52,779 bases of DNA. It comes from Bacteroidales bacterium (GTDB lineage Bacteria > Bacteroidota > Bacteroidia > Bacteroidales > GCA-2748055). Made by a program: the position numbers and the translations under genes. The notes under the pieces were generated by a model, which worked only from the letters and a program-made list of their open reading frames with translations, searched no databases and was not told the DNA's origin. Shown here one piece after another: positions 43,101-51,952 of this stretch. The stretch spans positions 1 through 52,779 of the forward strand of contig JAFGWU010000073.1 in the NCBI GenBank assembly GCA_016936975.1, given 5' to 3'. Positions within the stretch are counted from its first letter, which is position 1. Every line of letters begins with the position of its first letter.

Positions 43101-44158
43101 GCCCCGGACGGCCACTTTGGGGCCTCTGTATCCGGACAGGTCTCCTTGGCCATGGGCAGGTCTAACTTCACCTTCAGGCCTTCATTATTCAGAACCAGGT
43201 AATGACCATCCGCTTTATACTCCAGGTGCTTAAACCATTCCGCATCAACGCCCGGGTATTCCGTTCCATCTGCAGTTGAAAAGAAACGTACGTAGTGTCT
43301 GTAGCTGCCTACATTATCGTGGATCCATGCAAAATAGTCGCCGCACGGACTGAATCGCCAGTAAGCTCCCCCGGTCATATTGGGTTCATGGAGTAAATAT
43401 TCACCGTCCGGCGTACCCAGCCGCTTTACAAACAGCGCATATGTATTATCATCCGTCAGGTAAGAGAGGACAAAGGTGGCATCTTTCTTATCGGGACTGA
43501 ATCCCCAGCCGGCATCGCCTCCTTTCATGATTGCAGTGGCAAAACTTCCCACTGAGCTGAAAACCGGCAGGCTATCGGCACACCGGTACACCTGCAGGTA
43601 AAGATGATCCTGACCTGTAAGATAGGCATGCAGAAGGTAATTACCATGCGGGCTGAACTGCACCTCGGGAAGATAGGCTGCTGTCCCGGTGGGTACCGAC
43701 AGGACCGTCCTGGCTTCTTCCCCTTCGGCAGATTTGTCCGGATCAAGCTCAAGCAGAATCAGTCCATGGCCCGTGGCCCAATCCTCTGTAGCATCTCCGG
43801 AAACTTCGATGACAAAATAGTTTTCATCGGGAGAGAATCCCCAATCTATGGCCCTCAGCACTTCACTGTATATGACCGCGTTGTTTTCCTTGATCCTGAT
43901 GGTCAGGCTCACTTGTATCTGCGTTACCGCTCCATAGAAAACCTCGTATTTACCGGAAGGAGACAGCCTGGGAATTACGTTTTCATATCCCCCCAATTTA
44001 GGGGCCGTAATCGCAGGTTTCACATACTGCCCATAGGTTTCGCATCCGCATTCGATGCCGGGACGTGGATCCTGGGCGGACAGGTTTCCCCGGCTAAGAA
44101 GAAATGAATACATTATTAAACTGAAGAAGATGAGGGTATACAGTACGGTCTTTTTCAT
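37196..44158 (-). CDS. Giant multidomain T9SS-exported protein (2320 aa)
   Basis: Signal peptide about 1-28 (ending LSAQ). Order of modules: WD40/TolB-like propeller (about 55-345, repeated FSPxGxY), three fibronectin type III domains (about 346-630, WPKATDSIAVEAYKV and similar), a TolB-like propeller with repeated VVWEDxRNxxxDIYMY motifs (about 631-931), a DUF11-like Ig domain (about 938-1046), a further propeller (about 1061-1413), four ASH/choice-of-anchor D repeats (about 1418-1836), two PKD domains marked by DWEFGDG and QWEFGDG (about 1839-2013), two carboxypeptidase-regulatory/SdrD-like domains (about 2016-2226) and a T9SS sorting domain (about 2236-2320, YPNPAGDFLVIEP). No catalytic site is seen; it looks like a surface scaffold or adhesin. 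The 26-bp element follows its stop. Confidence 0.9.
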   Translation of the reverse strand: MKKTVLYTLIFFSLIMYSFLLSRGNLSAQDPRPGIECGCETYGQYVKPAITAPKLGGYENVIPRLSPSGKYEVFYGAVTQIQVSLTIRIKENNAVIYSEVLRAIDWGFSPDENYFVIEVSGDATEDWATGHGLILLELDPDKSAEGEEARTVLSVPTGTAAYLPEVQFSPHGNYLLHAYLTGQDHLYLQVYRCADSLPVFSSVGSFATAIMKGGDAGWGFSPDKKDATFVLSYLTDDNTYALFVKRLGTPDGEYLLHEPNMTGGAYWRFSPCGDYFAWIHDNVGSYRHYVRFFSTADGTEYPGVDAEWFKHLEYKADGHYLVLNNEGLKVKLDLPMAKETCPDTEAPKWPSGADLKVTNLEGSRFALHWPKATDSIAVEAYKVSMNGSLVELIEEVNDTVLLLKDLAPEGTYAMQVKAGDGAGNWSSALSKSVTTPYDSVPHWPEMAGVISNPEKLTSTSVTLLWDKAHDDFGVTGYAIFIDNLPHDTIFGDPPFVVKHLESETSYIFGVQAYDAAKNWSPILTSEIISTKTDLPPDWPDGSAIQSGEITEHSIEVMWPVPEEDFGIKAYELYMDGTLIRVTAPYDTSCNVTDLEEGTIYTFSVRAKDTYNQYDSLPDKDISTLAPYIEKALVVGYGVQSAPDIDGDIVVWEDNRNENYDIYMLNLETGDTTQITDDPADQRNPRVWGERVVWEDYRNGDRDIFMHDSIRGEIAVCTASQNQSTPDIYGARIVWSDSRDWKTDIYMYDLDTKQEELICGADRAQYTPSISGNFIAWQDYRNDNPDIYMYNLNNGQEMAVADHSSEQANPVVWAESTLDKVRVAYADKRYSTWDICIYYPYYLTMDETIDYTFRMSGSFNQEMPHLDDISVAYLDDRNGESNVFQFMMEGRTSGEEHMVSSAGGGQSGPRTSKGRVVWTDFRNGNADIYIWDRPPGSDIQLYIEESEDPVTLEDDILYKLKIVNDGPDDADSVRITCTIPEGLVLENNVMPGYSPGQFGNILVSTIPLFQNGDTLSWTIRCATKETGRFLFKVESSGNYFDPDPSNNSISETTDVSLMTREDIPAKSFFGMDLEPDGTVHMAYKRHDSIFYAFRNDYSGWKEEYISTFDNNRPYDEYEGGYYEPADLVLDRSGRVKVVWANPVLNIMHRDSTWHYLYYYTKNANRWDSRMIGMNQYFGFGGLDIEAASNDNLHMMYGMEFSQYNFHPYRIYYSQQENQQWTTREKLPEARGGFDICVDSNLDPHISYTGYTDEDEQPIWHRYKDPNGTWTDTEIIDPAWGNHRLSYSGAIISMDRDDQPYFCYYNRNSNRLRVASFREEGPAFITVDSGYYLSRFLVDPDFPDGVSVVYEKYGDLILAFNHSGNWVRQRIAQRLYKYSTFGNVRMERDNGENTHIAFLHVSEGIDAPIKYIIRPPLPYIIANTDFLNFGLVGPGESIEKYCIISNPSSDRVHIDTLSITGSTFFTVISEHNILEPGESDTVKIVYAPAKADMSLANLKIWFNGTEFMYVDVWLKGGTPAPVMELKPDYIKYYAMVGESDSCRYYICNRGALPLEISEIKVEHRPGGGSTVIPTDFKLVSNDCSVVAPGDSCSILITFSPVKTGPQDTRLYITSNDINDPDFSVQLTGYIAKPLCALNTYNLNFGYAENNSSKQKDIILTNTGTALLEIAAVDITGTNPEAFTATCNASTVEPGASCTVTVTFHPVAEGDFEAELKISSNASDAYADLNGSSYRRELTVSVGELDLGSVPLEQTGTARFIEVTNSGTVPVENIVVRIEGDNLYEFMHSGFPAALQAGESFTDTIRFTPLYEGEKSAWWIIEQEYAIISNDSVMLKGVGLGEPLELVVSAGATPPKGMVPLEVGFHSTPVGGTAPYTIDWEFGDGNTGNGEDPVHTYQEQGKYNATVTVTDQDGSVATDSVLILAGSDTAPLVQIYAWQELKDNLLEVQFAADILGGKSPLTMQWEFGDGTSSDILNPLHTYTASGEYYARLQVTDGTGSVVSDSLFIRFILETWSLSGRAYSEDSSLVISSGSADLYAEGEPEPFTGGSLTGEGIYLFDGLYSDSYIIKVIPDTVNYPGYLPTYSGGALALYEAGPVNVAGDVEGADIYCRMRPEEGSGEGEISGQVLSTNGSGGLKLAYGDHAEGTPVPGTMVYLTVHGSDVLAGADLSGSDGGYRFGGLEDGQYNFLVDYMGVPMSDPDFPIEVGPAGRTILVDALVSASEITIVQITGISDREGAERMFRIYPNPAGDFLVIEPLNEPVLQGKIRIELFAVTGQKLIDTGYRGITETGIELDVHALPAGSYHLRLTCGEGVYNEVVMVR

Positions 44159-44216
44159 GGTGTATGGAATTTTTATTTTTTATCGATGTTTATCGGTTAT
44201 GATTATGTTCCATTAC

Positions 44217-44237
44217 CCACGCAAAGCATTACGTTGG
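44217..44237. promoter_or_regulatory. Shared 18-bp element upstream of giant T9SS gene, copy 2
   Basis: Identical over 18 bp to 37082-37099. It is 59 bp upstream of the ATG of the 2320-aa gene. No TAnnTTTG box is seen at a fixed distance from it. Confidence 0.5.
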
Positions 44238-44272
44238 TATAGATTGCCATCAACATTTAAGTAGAACCCGAA

Positions 44273-44314
44273 ACCGGAAACCGGAAACCGGAAACCGGGA
44301 ACCGGAAACCGGGA
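44273..44314. repeat. 7-bp tandem array, unit ACCGGAA, 6 copies
   Basis: Six in-register heptamers (ACCGGAA, two ACCGGGA), plus one decayed copy at 44266, end 3 nt before the stop codon of the minus-strand ankyrin gene. Same unit as 32992-33061. Confidence 0.95.
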
Positions 44315-44317
44315 AAC

Positions 44318-45004
44318 TTACTCCGCCCCGTTTGCCTTCAACAGCTCCACCATCCCGTTGAAGCCCTCCTCGGAAGCCAGGGAAAGAGGTGTTTTCCCAT
44401 TGGCTGCCCTGGCATTCACATTGGCGCCCTTGCCGATCAGATATTTCGCCACCTCTTCATTATTTTCCCGCACTGCGAGCAGCAGCGGGGTAAACCCGGT
44501 TATAGGGTCAAGGTTTCCTATGGCCTCATCCACATCCCCACCGTGAGACAGCAGTGTTTCAAAGGATTCCATTGAATATCCTTTAAAAAGAACGCCGAAA
44601 ACCGCCTGGTTCATCACCCCGATCCCATCATCGGGAACCACTTTGACATCGGCACCCTTTTCCAGCAGCAGTCCGACAGCACCCGGTGCATTACCGGCGG
44701 CCCTGACCAGTGCAGTGGACCCATCCTTCGCTGTGATATTTATATCGGCCCCTTCGGCAATTAACAGCTTTGCCATATCGACATAATCGAATTCGCATGC
44801 CCACATCAGGGCGGTATAGCCATAGGATTCATCCTGCTGGTTGATATCTGATCCTGCTGCTATAAGGGCTTTCACTGCATCGATGTCGTTATACTTTACT
44901 TTGCTTAAAAGTTCATCCTGTGAGAAAAGGTTGGCTGAGGCAATCAGCCCGGCAAACATAATTGCTATTTTTGTCAGATTCTTAAGATTATCAAGATTTT
45001 TCAT
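44318..45004 (-). CDS. Exported ankyrin-repeat protein
   Basis: A 228-residue protein with a signal peptide (about 1-29, ending NLFSQ) and five or so ankyrin repeats: DIDAVKALIAAGSDINQQDE, YTALMWACEFDYVDMAKLLIAEGADINI, GSTALVRAAG...LLEKGADV, FTPLLLAVRENNEEVAKYLIGKGANVNA and KTPLSLASEEGFNGMVELLKANGAE. Ankyrin stacks bind proteins; small periplasmic ankyrin proteins in bacteria have been linked to oxidative-stress or toxin-immunity roles, but nothing here points to either. No T9SS domain is present, so it is probably periplasmic. It lies alone between two giant T9SS genes, with repeat arrays on both sides. Confidence 0.92.
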   Translation of the reverse strand: MKNLDNLKNLTKIAIMFAGLIASANLFSQDELLSKVKYNDIDAVKALIAAGSDINQQDESYGYTALMWACEFDYVDMAKLLIAEGADINITAKDGSTALVRAAGNAPGAVGLLLEKGADVKVVPDDGIGVMNQAVFGVLFKGYSMESFETLLSHGGDVDEAIGNLDPITGFTPLLLAVRENNEEVAKYLIGKGANVNARAANGKTPLSLASEEGFNGMVELLKANGAE

Positions 45005-45166
45005 GGTATGAAATTTATATTTATTACTTTGAACATGACCAATTTATTACTTAATTAAGACAACCTTATTCAGTATGCACCGGACACCGAACCCTGTACC
45101 CTCCGACCGCGTCCACCGCCGTGCGGCTGAATTGGGTTGTCCCTCCGGGACGCATATTCTATTGCC

Positions 45167-45206
45167 CAATCGCCCAATCGCCCAATCGTCCAATCGCCCA
45201 ATCGCC
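45167..45206. repeat. 8-bp tandem array, unit CAATCGCC, 5 copies
   Basis: Five octamers (one CAATCGTC) with decayed copies on each side. The unit differs by one base from the YATTCGCC unit at 30195 and 51984. It lies in the 292-bp gap between the ankyrin gene and the end of the 2178-aa gene. That gap also has GC hairpins near 45110-45155 and the palindrome at 45226. Confidence 0.9.
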
Positions 45207-45225
45207 CAATAGCGCATTGTTTAGA

Positions 45226-45245
45226 TTTTCGAGGATCCTCGAAAA
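45226..45245. repeat. 20-bp perfect palindrome
   Basis: TTTTCGAGGATCCTCGAAAA reads the same on both strands. The Ts precede and the As follow the stem, the reverse of an intrinsic terminator, so a protein-binding site or a transcript hairpin is more likely. It is 52 nt past the stop of the 2178-aa gene. Confidence 0.8.
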
Positions 45246-45296
45246 ACTACGCAATTCGACTCATTGGATTGCTGTTTTTCGGGACCGGCACTCCTC

Positions 45297-48200
45297 CTAT
45301 CTCCCCTTAATCATCCTCCTTACCATGCTCCGTTCCCCGGCCCTCAGCACACAGATGTAGGTTCCTGCGGGCAATGTATCATCCGTTTTCCATGTGTAGG
45401 TGTAACTGCCGGCCGGAAGCTCCTGCAATAATATGGTTTCCACCTTATCGCCCACTACCGTATAAAGCTCAATGCTCACACCGGACTGTTCAGGTATATC
45501 GAATGCAATAAGCGCCTCATCGATAAACGGGTTGGGATAAACCGGGTAAAGGGCGTATGATCCCGGTTCCGAAGTCCTGCGGTCGAGAAGTCCGGTTATC
45601 ATGGCCATCACCTCATTGCCAGGCATGCTGATATTCTCATGCACATCCTGCGCGCACACGACGTAATAAAATATGGTGCCGTCACCTGGCAGTTGGTTAT
45701 CCGTGAAGGCATTACTCTTCACGGTGGCATAGGGCTCCATCACAGCCGGGTTGATATCCGGTGATTCGCTCCGGTATACCAGGTACTGCTTCAGATCCGC
45801 TTCGCTGTTCGGACTCCAGGTCAGCACCACCGACACATCCTTCTTCTCTGCCGCCAGGCTCATCGGGGCCGCAGGTGCCAGGTTGTCGACTGAATACCCG
45901 CTGGCCGGTTCCGAATCGAAATAGACGTTAGGATCGGAAGTATGGGCCGAAATCATAAACTCGTGCATGCCGTTATAGCCAGACATTGAATCGTTCACAG
46001 TCGGACAGGTATAGGCGTAGACCGGCAGTTTATGGGCCGGCTGGTTGGCCACCCACTCCCAGTAGAGCGTTTCACCTTTTGTATTTGTTGTCCTTAGTAT
46101 AGGTTTATCATTATTCTGCGCCAGGGCCTCAATCCCTGTAACCGTTTCAGCCGACTTTTTCCCTGCCGGCAGGGCACGCCAGATGCTGTAATAAGTAAGG
46201 TAATCCCGGTTATGATCCAGATCGGATGCATTCCAGTTAAGCATCACCTTTCCTCCCTGGTCAAAGGGGACATCCATTACACTGATGATCTCACCCGAGA
46301 GATCAATGGTATACTCAGGAGCAAAAGCGGATCCTGCATATACATGGTCAATGGCCTGGACACTCCAGTATATTTTTCCATACTCGCATGAAGCTATTTG
46401 ATCAAATTCTAACTTCCATTTAGTTGCCAGATTAGCATTACCTAATCTGACATTTTTCCGCATGCCATTTTCATAGGAATCGGCTGTTTTTATATCAAAG
46501 GCCCCAGAACTTGTTCCTATCTTAATATTATAAGAGAGAGCTTTATAAGAAGTTTCTGCATCGATTGCTTTATTCCATTCAAGAAACAAATCGTTCGATC
46601 TAAATGATATATTCAATTCATTTGGAGGTGATGGACGAATATTAGAAACGTTAAAATTGCTTTTATAGGATGAAACATAGTCCATTCCGTCTCCAAATAT
46701 AACAAGGTCAAGTGTCCCATCATTATTCCAGTCAGCCCACCTTGCACATGCACGATGGATGGTTGGTGTATTAAGGTCATGGAATGTAAATTGTTCATTC
46801 CCCTCATTGGAATAAATACCGCATACCCCATCCCCGGCAACCAGTAAATCCAGGTCACCATCGTTGTCAAAATCAGCCAGTTCCATGGATGCATTATATA
46901 TAGAAGCTATTCCAATATCTTCACCAAAAAACTCCTCGAAATTATCTTTCATTAAGTTTTTATATAAGTAAGTTACATTACGTGATTCGAGACCATGTGT
47001 TTCCTGTCCACAATTAAACAAGTCCAGATCCCCGTCATTATCATAATCTCCCCATACAGCAGCGCCATCTTTCCAATCAGCGAAATCATAATTTACCGGA
47101 CTGAAATTGTAATCTCCATTATTTTTATAGAGTTCGTTTTTTAATCCCCGATCGTAGACATCCCCTGTAAGAAAGAAATCGAGATCTCCATCATTATCAT
47201 AATCAACCCAGGCTCCGTCGACATACCTGTACAGTGGAATTTCGTGTACTATTGGTTTAAAATCATCGTTCCCTAAATTAATATAGATTTCAGTAGTATG
47301 GTCTTCAGTATTTTCACAACCAGAGAGGAGCAGATCCAGGTCCCCGTCATTATCGCAATCACCCCATGTTACAACTCCTTTTCTTATATTGGTAAATACA
47401 GTTGGAATTAGATTAAAAGAGTGCCCATCGATATTGCGGTAGAGGAAGGTGGCGGATGGATCCTCAATGCCCATTTCAAAAGATGCTGTTCTGCCACATA
47501 AGATGAAATCCAGAAATCCGTCATTATCATAATCTCCCCATTCCACATCGCTCTGGTCCACACCGGGAAGATCTATATCAAGCTTAGTAAAGATACCAGC
47601 ATCATTCACATATATTTCTGTTATCCTTCCTTCATCTGTCATCCCACAAAGGATCAAATCGAGATCACCATCATTATCAAAATCTCCGAAATCCATTTCC
47701 CCATCCTTTATACCACTTCTCAAATACTGATTTGTGGAGTATAATTGATCTATTGTAGTAAAACTGCCTCCATCTGCAAATGTGGAGGTGCGGTACGACT
47801 GGTCAACTGATTGAGCCTTCCAATAATAAGTTGTGCCAGGTAGCAAATTCCTGAGTTTAAATCTAATGTTATTTTGCATATTTCCATTTCCGACCACCTG
47901 CCTGGTTCCATCAGGCCATGCAAAACCGTTAACCACATCCCTGAAACCTTCCTGTGTACCCACGATCAGATTATAGGTCAGGGATACGGTCGGAGTTTCA
48001 TCATCCGAACCGGGTTCCCAGCTGAATACAGCATATTTATCAGCAGCTGTGACCTTTAAATTAGTTGGTCCATCAGGCTTTTCTCCTGCAGATTCAGAAT
48101 AATTGGTATAGACTTTAGCAATGGGCAGATTATTTTCATCTGTACCGCAAATCAGGATATCCAGGTCTCCATCCTGGTCATAATCACCCCAGGCAACTGA

Positions 48201-51200
48201 TCCTTCCTGAACGCCTGGTAATAATGCATCCACTTCAATGAAAACGCCATCATCGTTATTATAAACTAAAGTTTTAACACCGTCATATGACAGTCCGGAA
48301 ATGATAAAATCAAGATCTCCATCACTGTCATAATCACCCCATTCTGCGTCAGATCGAATGAATCCCCTGAAGGTATGTTCACTTTTCCTGAATCCATCTT
48401 CTGTATTTTCATAGAGCATGGTCTTATAGGCCGTACCTGTATAATCATCAAGGATCAGATCGGTCATTCCGGAGATCAGCAGGTCAAAGTCCCCGTCATT
48501 GTCATAGTCGCCCCATTCCAGGTCTCCTATATTCATGCCATCGAACTGATCTTCGGTTTGAACAAATTCTCCGTTAATATTACTGTAGAGACAGGTGATC
48601 CTTTCATCGCCCAGTTTTCCTGACAACACAAAATCAATATCCCCGTCATTATCATAGTCAGCTACTGCCACTGATCCGGATTTCACATCCACTCCCACAA
48701 CTTTTTCCACGAGTTCATAATTCTCGTTCATATAGATCCTTGTAAATCCCAGGCCGGCATCTGTGGTTCCTGTGACAAGGAGATCCTGGTCTCCATCGTT
48801 ATCAAAGTCGGCCCATTCTGATTCAGCACTGTATAATCCTGTAATACCAGGTTGTGGAGTAAATGCCTGGCCGGTATTTTCATAAATAATCGATGTGCTG
48901 TTTCCCGGATCTATCTCTCCAAGAAGAAGGAAGTCCGGATCGCCGTCATTATTATAATTATTAACCGAAACACAAGCGCGTGACAAGCCAACAAGGTCCA
49001 GTCCTTCATCCAGGTAAAAGTGGTCATTTTCATTGTAATAAACAGCTGTCTTAAGTGAGCCTGCAACAAGAATGTCAAGATCTTGATCCCTGTCATAATC
49101 CACCCAGGTGGCATTTCCATAAGCATAACCGGGATTATCAAAGGCTAATTCAGTAAAAATAGCACTTCCGCCCCCACTGAATTGATCCGCGCCAATATCA
49201 GGTGTACTCAAATGCCGCAGATCTCCGTCAATATCGTCTGTAACTGACAGAATAGGTGTAGCTGATCCTTTCAGGGCTTCAGCGGAAGCATGCAGATCGG
49301 TCGCTGAAACAAATTCAGGATCCGCAGAAATACAATGTTGATGATAATAATTGGCCCCCTGTAGACTTGACAAATCAGAATGGTTCCCGTCCCAATAAGC
49401 AAGATTGGTCCCGGTCGTATAGATATCATTATAATCCGATCCTCTAATGGCAGATGTGGTGGTTACATAATACGCATACCCCCCGCCCGTGTTGGCGAAT
49501 ATGTTATTCCTCAGCATGTATTCACTTCCGGATGTACTATAGAAAGCCCTTCCGTCAGATGCTGATGTGGAGGTGATGTGAATGCTGTTGTAATCGATAT
49601 TCAGGAAGTTACTATTGTTCACATACAATCCGTATGCTTTGCCGGTACCACCCACATGGATAAAATTATTGCTGATCATTGAGGGTAAAAGCTGGTTGGC
49701 CTCAATGCTTGAAATATACAGGCCATATTGAGATTGCACATCCAGTTTGTTCTTTTCAACCCTGAGCTGACCCGTGCACTGATTGATCAGCATCCCATAA
49801 GTGGCTGCTTCTATGGTGTTGGAAAGAAGATCAGGACTATGGTGGTTGTATAAATAGATACCTGTTGAACCTATATCCTCCATTGTATTTCCGGAGATCA
49901 GCAATCCTTCCGGGTAGTCCACATATTGCGACTTCCTGCGCATCATGATACCGTGTTTACTGCCGTAGATGCTGTTGTCCTTAATTTCACGGTGCTTGTA
50001 ATACCCGTCATCAGAGACAATAGCTGTACGGTCCTGAATGCCGTAAGGCGTTACAGAACGGAAAGTGTTATTGGCAATATACACACTGTCGGCACCACCT
50101 GCCAGCTCAATCATGTTCTGATAGGTACTGTTCAGGGCATGGAATTTGATCCCGGTGATACTGATGAAGTCTGCTCCTTTCAGCCTGAGGATATAATTGT
50201 CTTCATAACTGGTGGCGTTATACCTGAGCGCCACCGAGTCGCCCTCAAGTATTACCATAGGCCTTGTGATATGGATCCATTTATCAGGTCCGCTCCCCGG
50301 GATTGTAACCAGCTCGGCCTGTTCATCATGGATACCGGTAGTAAGCCTGATGTACAGATCTGAGGAGACTCCCCTTACCTTCAGGACATCAAAAAGGTCC
50401 TGAAGGTTTTCATAGGTCTGTCCCGGACCTACCGGATAATCGCCCGACAAGGGGGGTAAAAAGAGCGTCGTTCCAATAGAAAATTCATCCGCCCCGATGT
50501 CGGGATGTTCAGTATCCCTGGGATCACCGTCAATATCGTCTGTCACCCCTTCAACCGGAAAACCTTTATTGGCCAGCCATCCTGTATATGTATGAAGATC
50601 TGTATCTGACAGGTGACCGGGCCATACGGATACAGAATGCTGGTCATGTGCCCCCAGGGTTTTCAGATCTGCCAGGTCATACGCTTTCTGTCCGCGATAG
50701 AACATCATGCTTGATGAGGAATAATAGTTGTTGTAGTCCGACTGAAGGAGTGTTGCAGGATACTGCACATAGCTGGCATAGCCTTCATTCATACAGGAGA
50801 AGCTGTTGTTCATTACCCTGATCGTACCCGCAGTATTAGAGTTGCAATTGAAAGCATGGGCGTAGGCTATATGGGTTTTGATAACAACCGTATTGTGATA
50901 CACATTCAGCCAGGAGGAGTTCTGGATATCGAGACCGTAACTTTCAGATACCCCATCTACCAGGATGAAATTGTTGGCGATCAGACCCGGCTCCAGATTC
51001 CCGAAATAATTTATTTTGATTCCGTGTCCGCTGACAGATACACTGTTTTTTACCAGCGTTATGGCTGCCTCTCCGGATGTGACATAGATGCCCAAATAGC
51101 CACCCTGGATGATATTTCCGGAGATCAGGGGATTATGGACCCGGTTCAGATAGATAGATGTGTAACCGGTATTTGAAAAGGTATTGTCAAGTATCCTGAC

Positions 51201-51833
51201 CCCCGGAATATGGTTGTTCCACAAGCCCTGGAGATATATCCCAAAACTGCAGGAAGAAAAATGGTTCTCTATGATATTCAGGTTTTCAAGATCCGGATCG
51301 ACAGAATAAATCAATACTTGATCCTCAGCAGCATTCGTATTAAAAATTCCGGAAAACGCACAACCGGAAATTGCAATATCTGAAGCAGCCGCTTCAAGCT
51401 GGAAAGCCCTTCCCAGGCCGGTTGCATCAAAACCAAGGTTAACAAATTGAATATATTTGCTCCCCTGCAGCCTCACAATATAGTTCGCATCTTTCTGGAT
51501 CGCATCAAAACTAAGGATTACATCTTCCGGGTTGCCTGTCTGCGATTGGAATATGACCCTCCTGGTCAGATTAGTATTGGTGATTACCCCAAGGGTAAAT
51601 TGCTCATTATAGGTTCCGCTCATTACACTGAATGTGACCAGCCCGGAGACGCCCACCTTGTTCAGTTCAGCTGCAGCATCGGTGAAGCTTTCATAATCAC
51701 CGCCCTTGCCGATAGTATAATTACCGCTCAGCTGGGCATTTGCATAGTAACTAAATGAGCATAGGAGAATGAATACCCCAATGCAAATCTTTACCCGTTG
51801 CATTTCGGTTGAAATAGTTCTGGAAGTTGTCAT
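45297..51833 (-). CDS. Giant beta-helix and FG-GAP protein with T9SS sorting domain (2178 aa)
   Basis: Exported: signal peptide ends SYYANAQ; an ATG at 51803 gives a shorter, equally good leader. Residues of about 36-450 and 464-885 are two right-handed parallel beta-helix blocks (YTIGKGGDYESFTDAAAELN; many VxNNxF and IxGN coils), each closing with a DIDGDPR-x-DIGADEFS-type motif. Then come FG-GAP/VCBS-type repeats (about 888-1245) with calcium-binding loops such as DYDNDGDFD, an Fn3 domain (about 1250-1350), a second FG-GAP block (about 1360-1730), Fn3-like domains (about 1731-2075) and a T9SS sorting domain (about 2081-2178, YPNPFIDEALIAFDI). Likely a large surface adhesin or glycan-binding protein. 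Beta-helix blocks can be lyases, but no catalytic residues are apparent. Confidence 0.9.
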   Translation of the reverse strand: MTTSRTISTEMQRVKICIGVFILLCSFSYYANAQLSGNYTIGKGGDYESFTDAAAELNKVGVSGLVTFSVMSGTYNEQFTLGVITNTNLTRRVIFQSQTGNPEDVILSFDAIQKDANYIVRLQGSKYIQFVNLGFDATGLGRAFQLEAAASDIAISGCAFSGIFNTNAAEDQVLIYSVDPDLENLNIIENHFSSCSFGIYLQGLWNNHIPGVRILDNTFSNTGYTSIYLNRVHNPLISGNIIQGGYLGIYVTSGEAAITLVKNSVSVSGHGIKINYFGNLEPGLIANNFILVDGVSESYGLDIQNSSWLNVYHNTVVIKTHIAYAHAFNCNSNTAGTIRVMNNSFSCMNEGYASYVQYPATLLQSDYNNYYSSSSMMFYRGQKAYDLADLKTLGAHDQHSVSVWPGHLSDTDLHTYTGWLANKGFPVEGVTDDIDGDPRDTEHPDIGADEFSIGTTLFLPPLSGDYPVGPGQTYENLQDLFDVLKVRGVSSDLYIRLTTGIHDEQAELVTIPGSGPDKWIHITRPMVILEGDSVALRYNATSYEDNYILRLKGADFISITGIKFHALNSTYQNMIELAGGADSVYIANNTFRSVTPYGIQDRTAIVSDDGYYKHREIKDNSIYGSKHGIMMRRKSQYVDYPEGLLISGNTMEDIGSTGIYLYNHHSPDLLSNTIEAATYGMLINQCTGQLRVEKNKLDVQSQYGLYISSIEANQLLPSMISNNFIHVGGTGKAYGLYVNNSNFLNIDYNSIHITSTSASDGRAFYSTSGSEYMLRNNIFANTGGGYAYYVTTTSAIRGSDYNDIYTTGTNLAYWDGNHSDLSSLQGANYYHQHCISADPEFVSATDLHASAEALKGSATPILSVTDDIDGDLRHLSTPDIGADQFSGGGSAIFTELAFDNPGYAYGNATWVDYDRDQDLDILVAGSLKTAVYYNENDHFYLDEGLDLVGLSRACVSVNNYNNDGDPDFLLLGEIDPGNSTSIIYENTGQAFTPQPGITGLYSAESEWADFDNDGDQDLLVTGTTDAGLGFTRIYMNENYELVEKVVGVDVKSGSVAVADYDNDGDIDFVLSGKLGDERITCLYSNINGEFVQTEDQFDGMNIGDLEWGDYDNDGDFDLLISGMTDLILDDYTGTAYKTMLYENTEDGFRKSEHTFRGFIRSDAEWGDYDSDGDLDFIISGLSYDGVKTLVYNNDDGVFIEVDALLPGVQEGSVAWGDYDQDGDLDILICGTDENNLPIAKVYTNYSESAGEKPDGPTNLKVTAADKYAVFSWEPGSDDETPTVSLTYNLIVGTQEGFRDVVNGFAWPDGTRQVVGNGNMQNNIRFKLRNLLPGTTYYWKAQSVDQSYRTSTFADGGSFTTIDQLYSTNQYLRSGIKDGEMDFGDFDNDGDLDLILCGMTDEGRITEIYVNDAGIFTKLDIDLPGVDQSDVEWGDYDNDGFLDFILCGRTASFEMGIEDPSATFLYRNIDGHSFNLIPTVFTNIRKGVVTWGDCDNDGDLDLLLSGCENTEDHTTEIYINLGNDDFKPIVHEIPLYRYVDGAWVDYDNDGDLDFFLTGDVYDRGLKNELYKNNGDYNFSPVNYDFADWKDGAAVWGDYDNDGDLDLFNCGQETHGLESRNVTYLYKNLMKDNFEEFFGEDIGIASIYNASMELADFDNDGDLDLLVAGDGVCGIYSNEGNEQFTFHDLNTPTIHRACARWADWNNDGTLDLVIFGDGMDYVSSYKSNFNVSNIRPSPPNELNISFRSNDLFLEWNKAIDAETSYKALSYNIKIGTSSGAFDIKTADSYENGMRKNVRLGNANLATKWKLEFDQIASCEYGKIYWSVQAIDHVYAGSAFAPEYTIDLSGEIISVMDVPFDQGGKVMLNWNASDLDHNRDYLTYYSIWRALPAGKKSAETVTGIEALAQNNDKPILRTTNTKGETLYWEWVANQPAHKLPVYAYTCPTVNDSMSGYNGMHEFMISAHTSDPNVYFDSEPASGYSVDNLAPAAPMSLAAEKKDVSVVLTWSPNSEADLKQYLVYRSESPDINPAVMEPYATVKSNAFTDNQLPGDGTIFYYVVCAQDVHENISMPGNEVMAMITGLLDRRTSEPGSYALYPVYPNPFIDEALIAFDIPEQSGVSIELYTVVGDKVETILLQELPAGSYTYTWKTDDTLPAGTYICVLRAGERSMVRRMIKGR

Positions 51834-51952
51834 GATATTTTTTTTGATTAATGCTGGTAAAATGGCTTACGGCAAACAAGTTATTACATAATTATCATAT
51901 ACCTCCTCCCATATCCATGGGATATTTGACAGGCGACAGCAGGCACCCGTAG

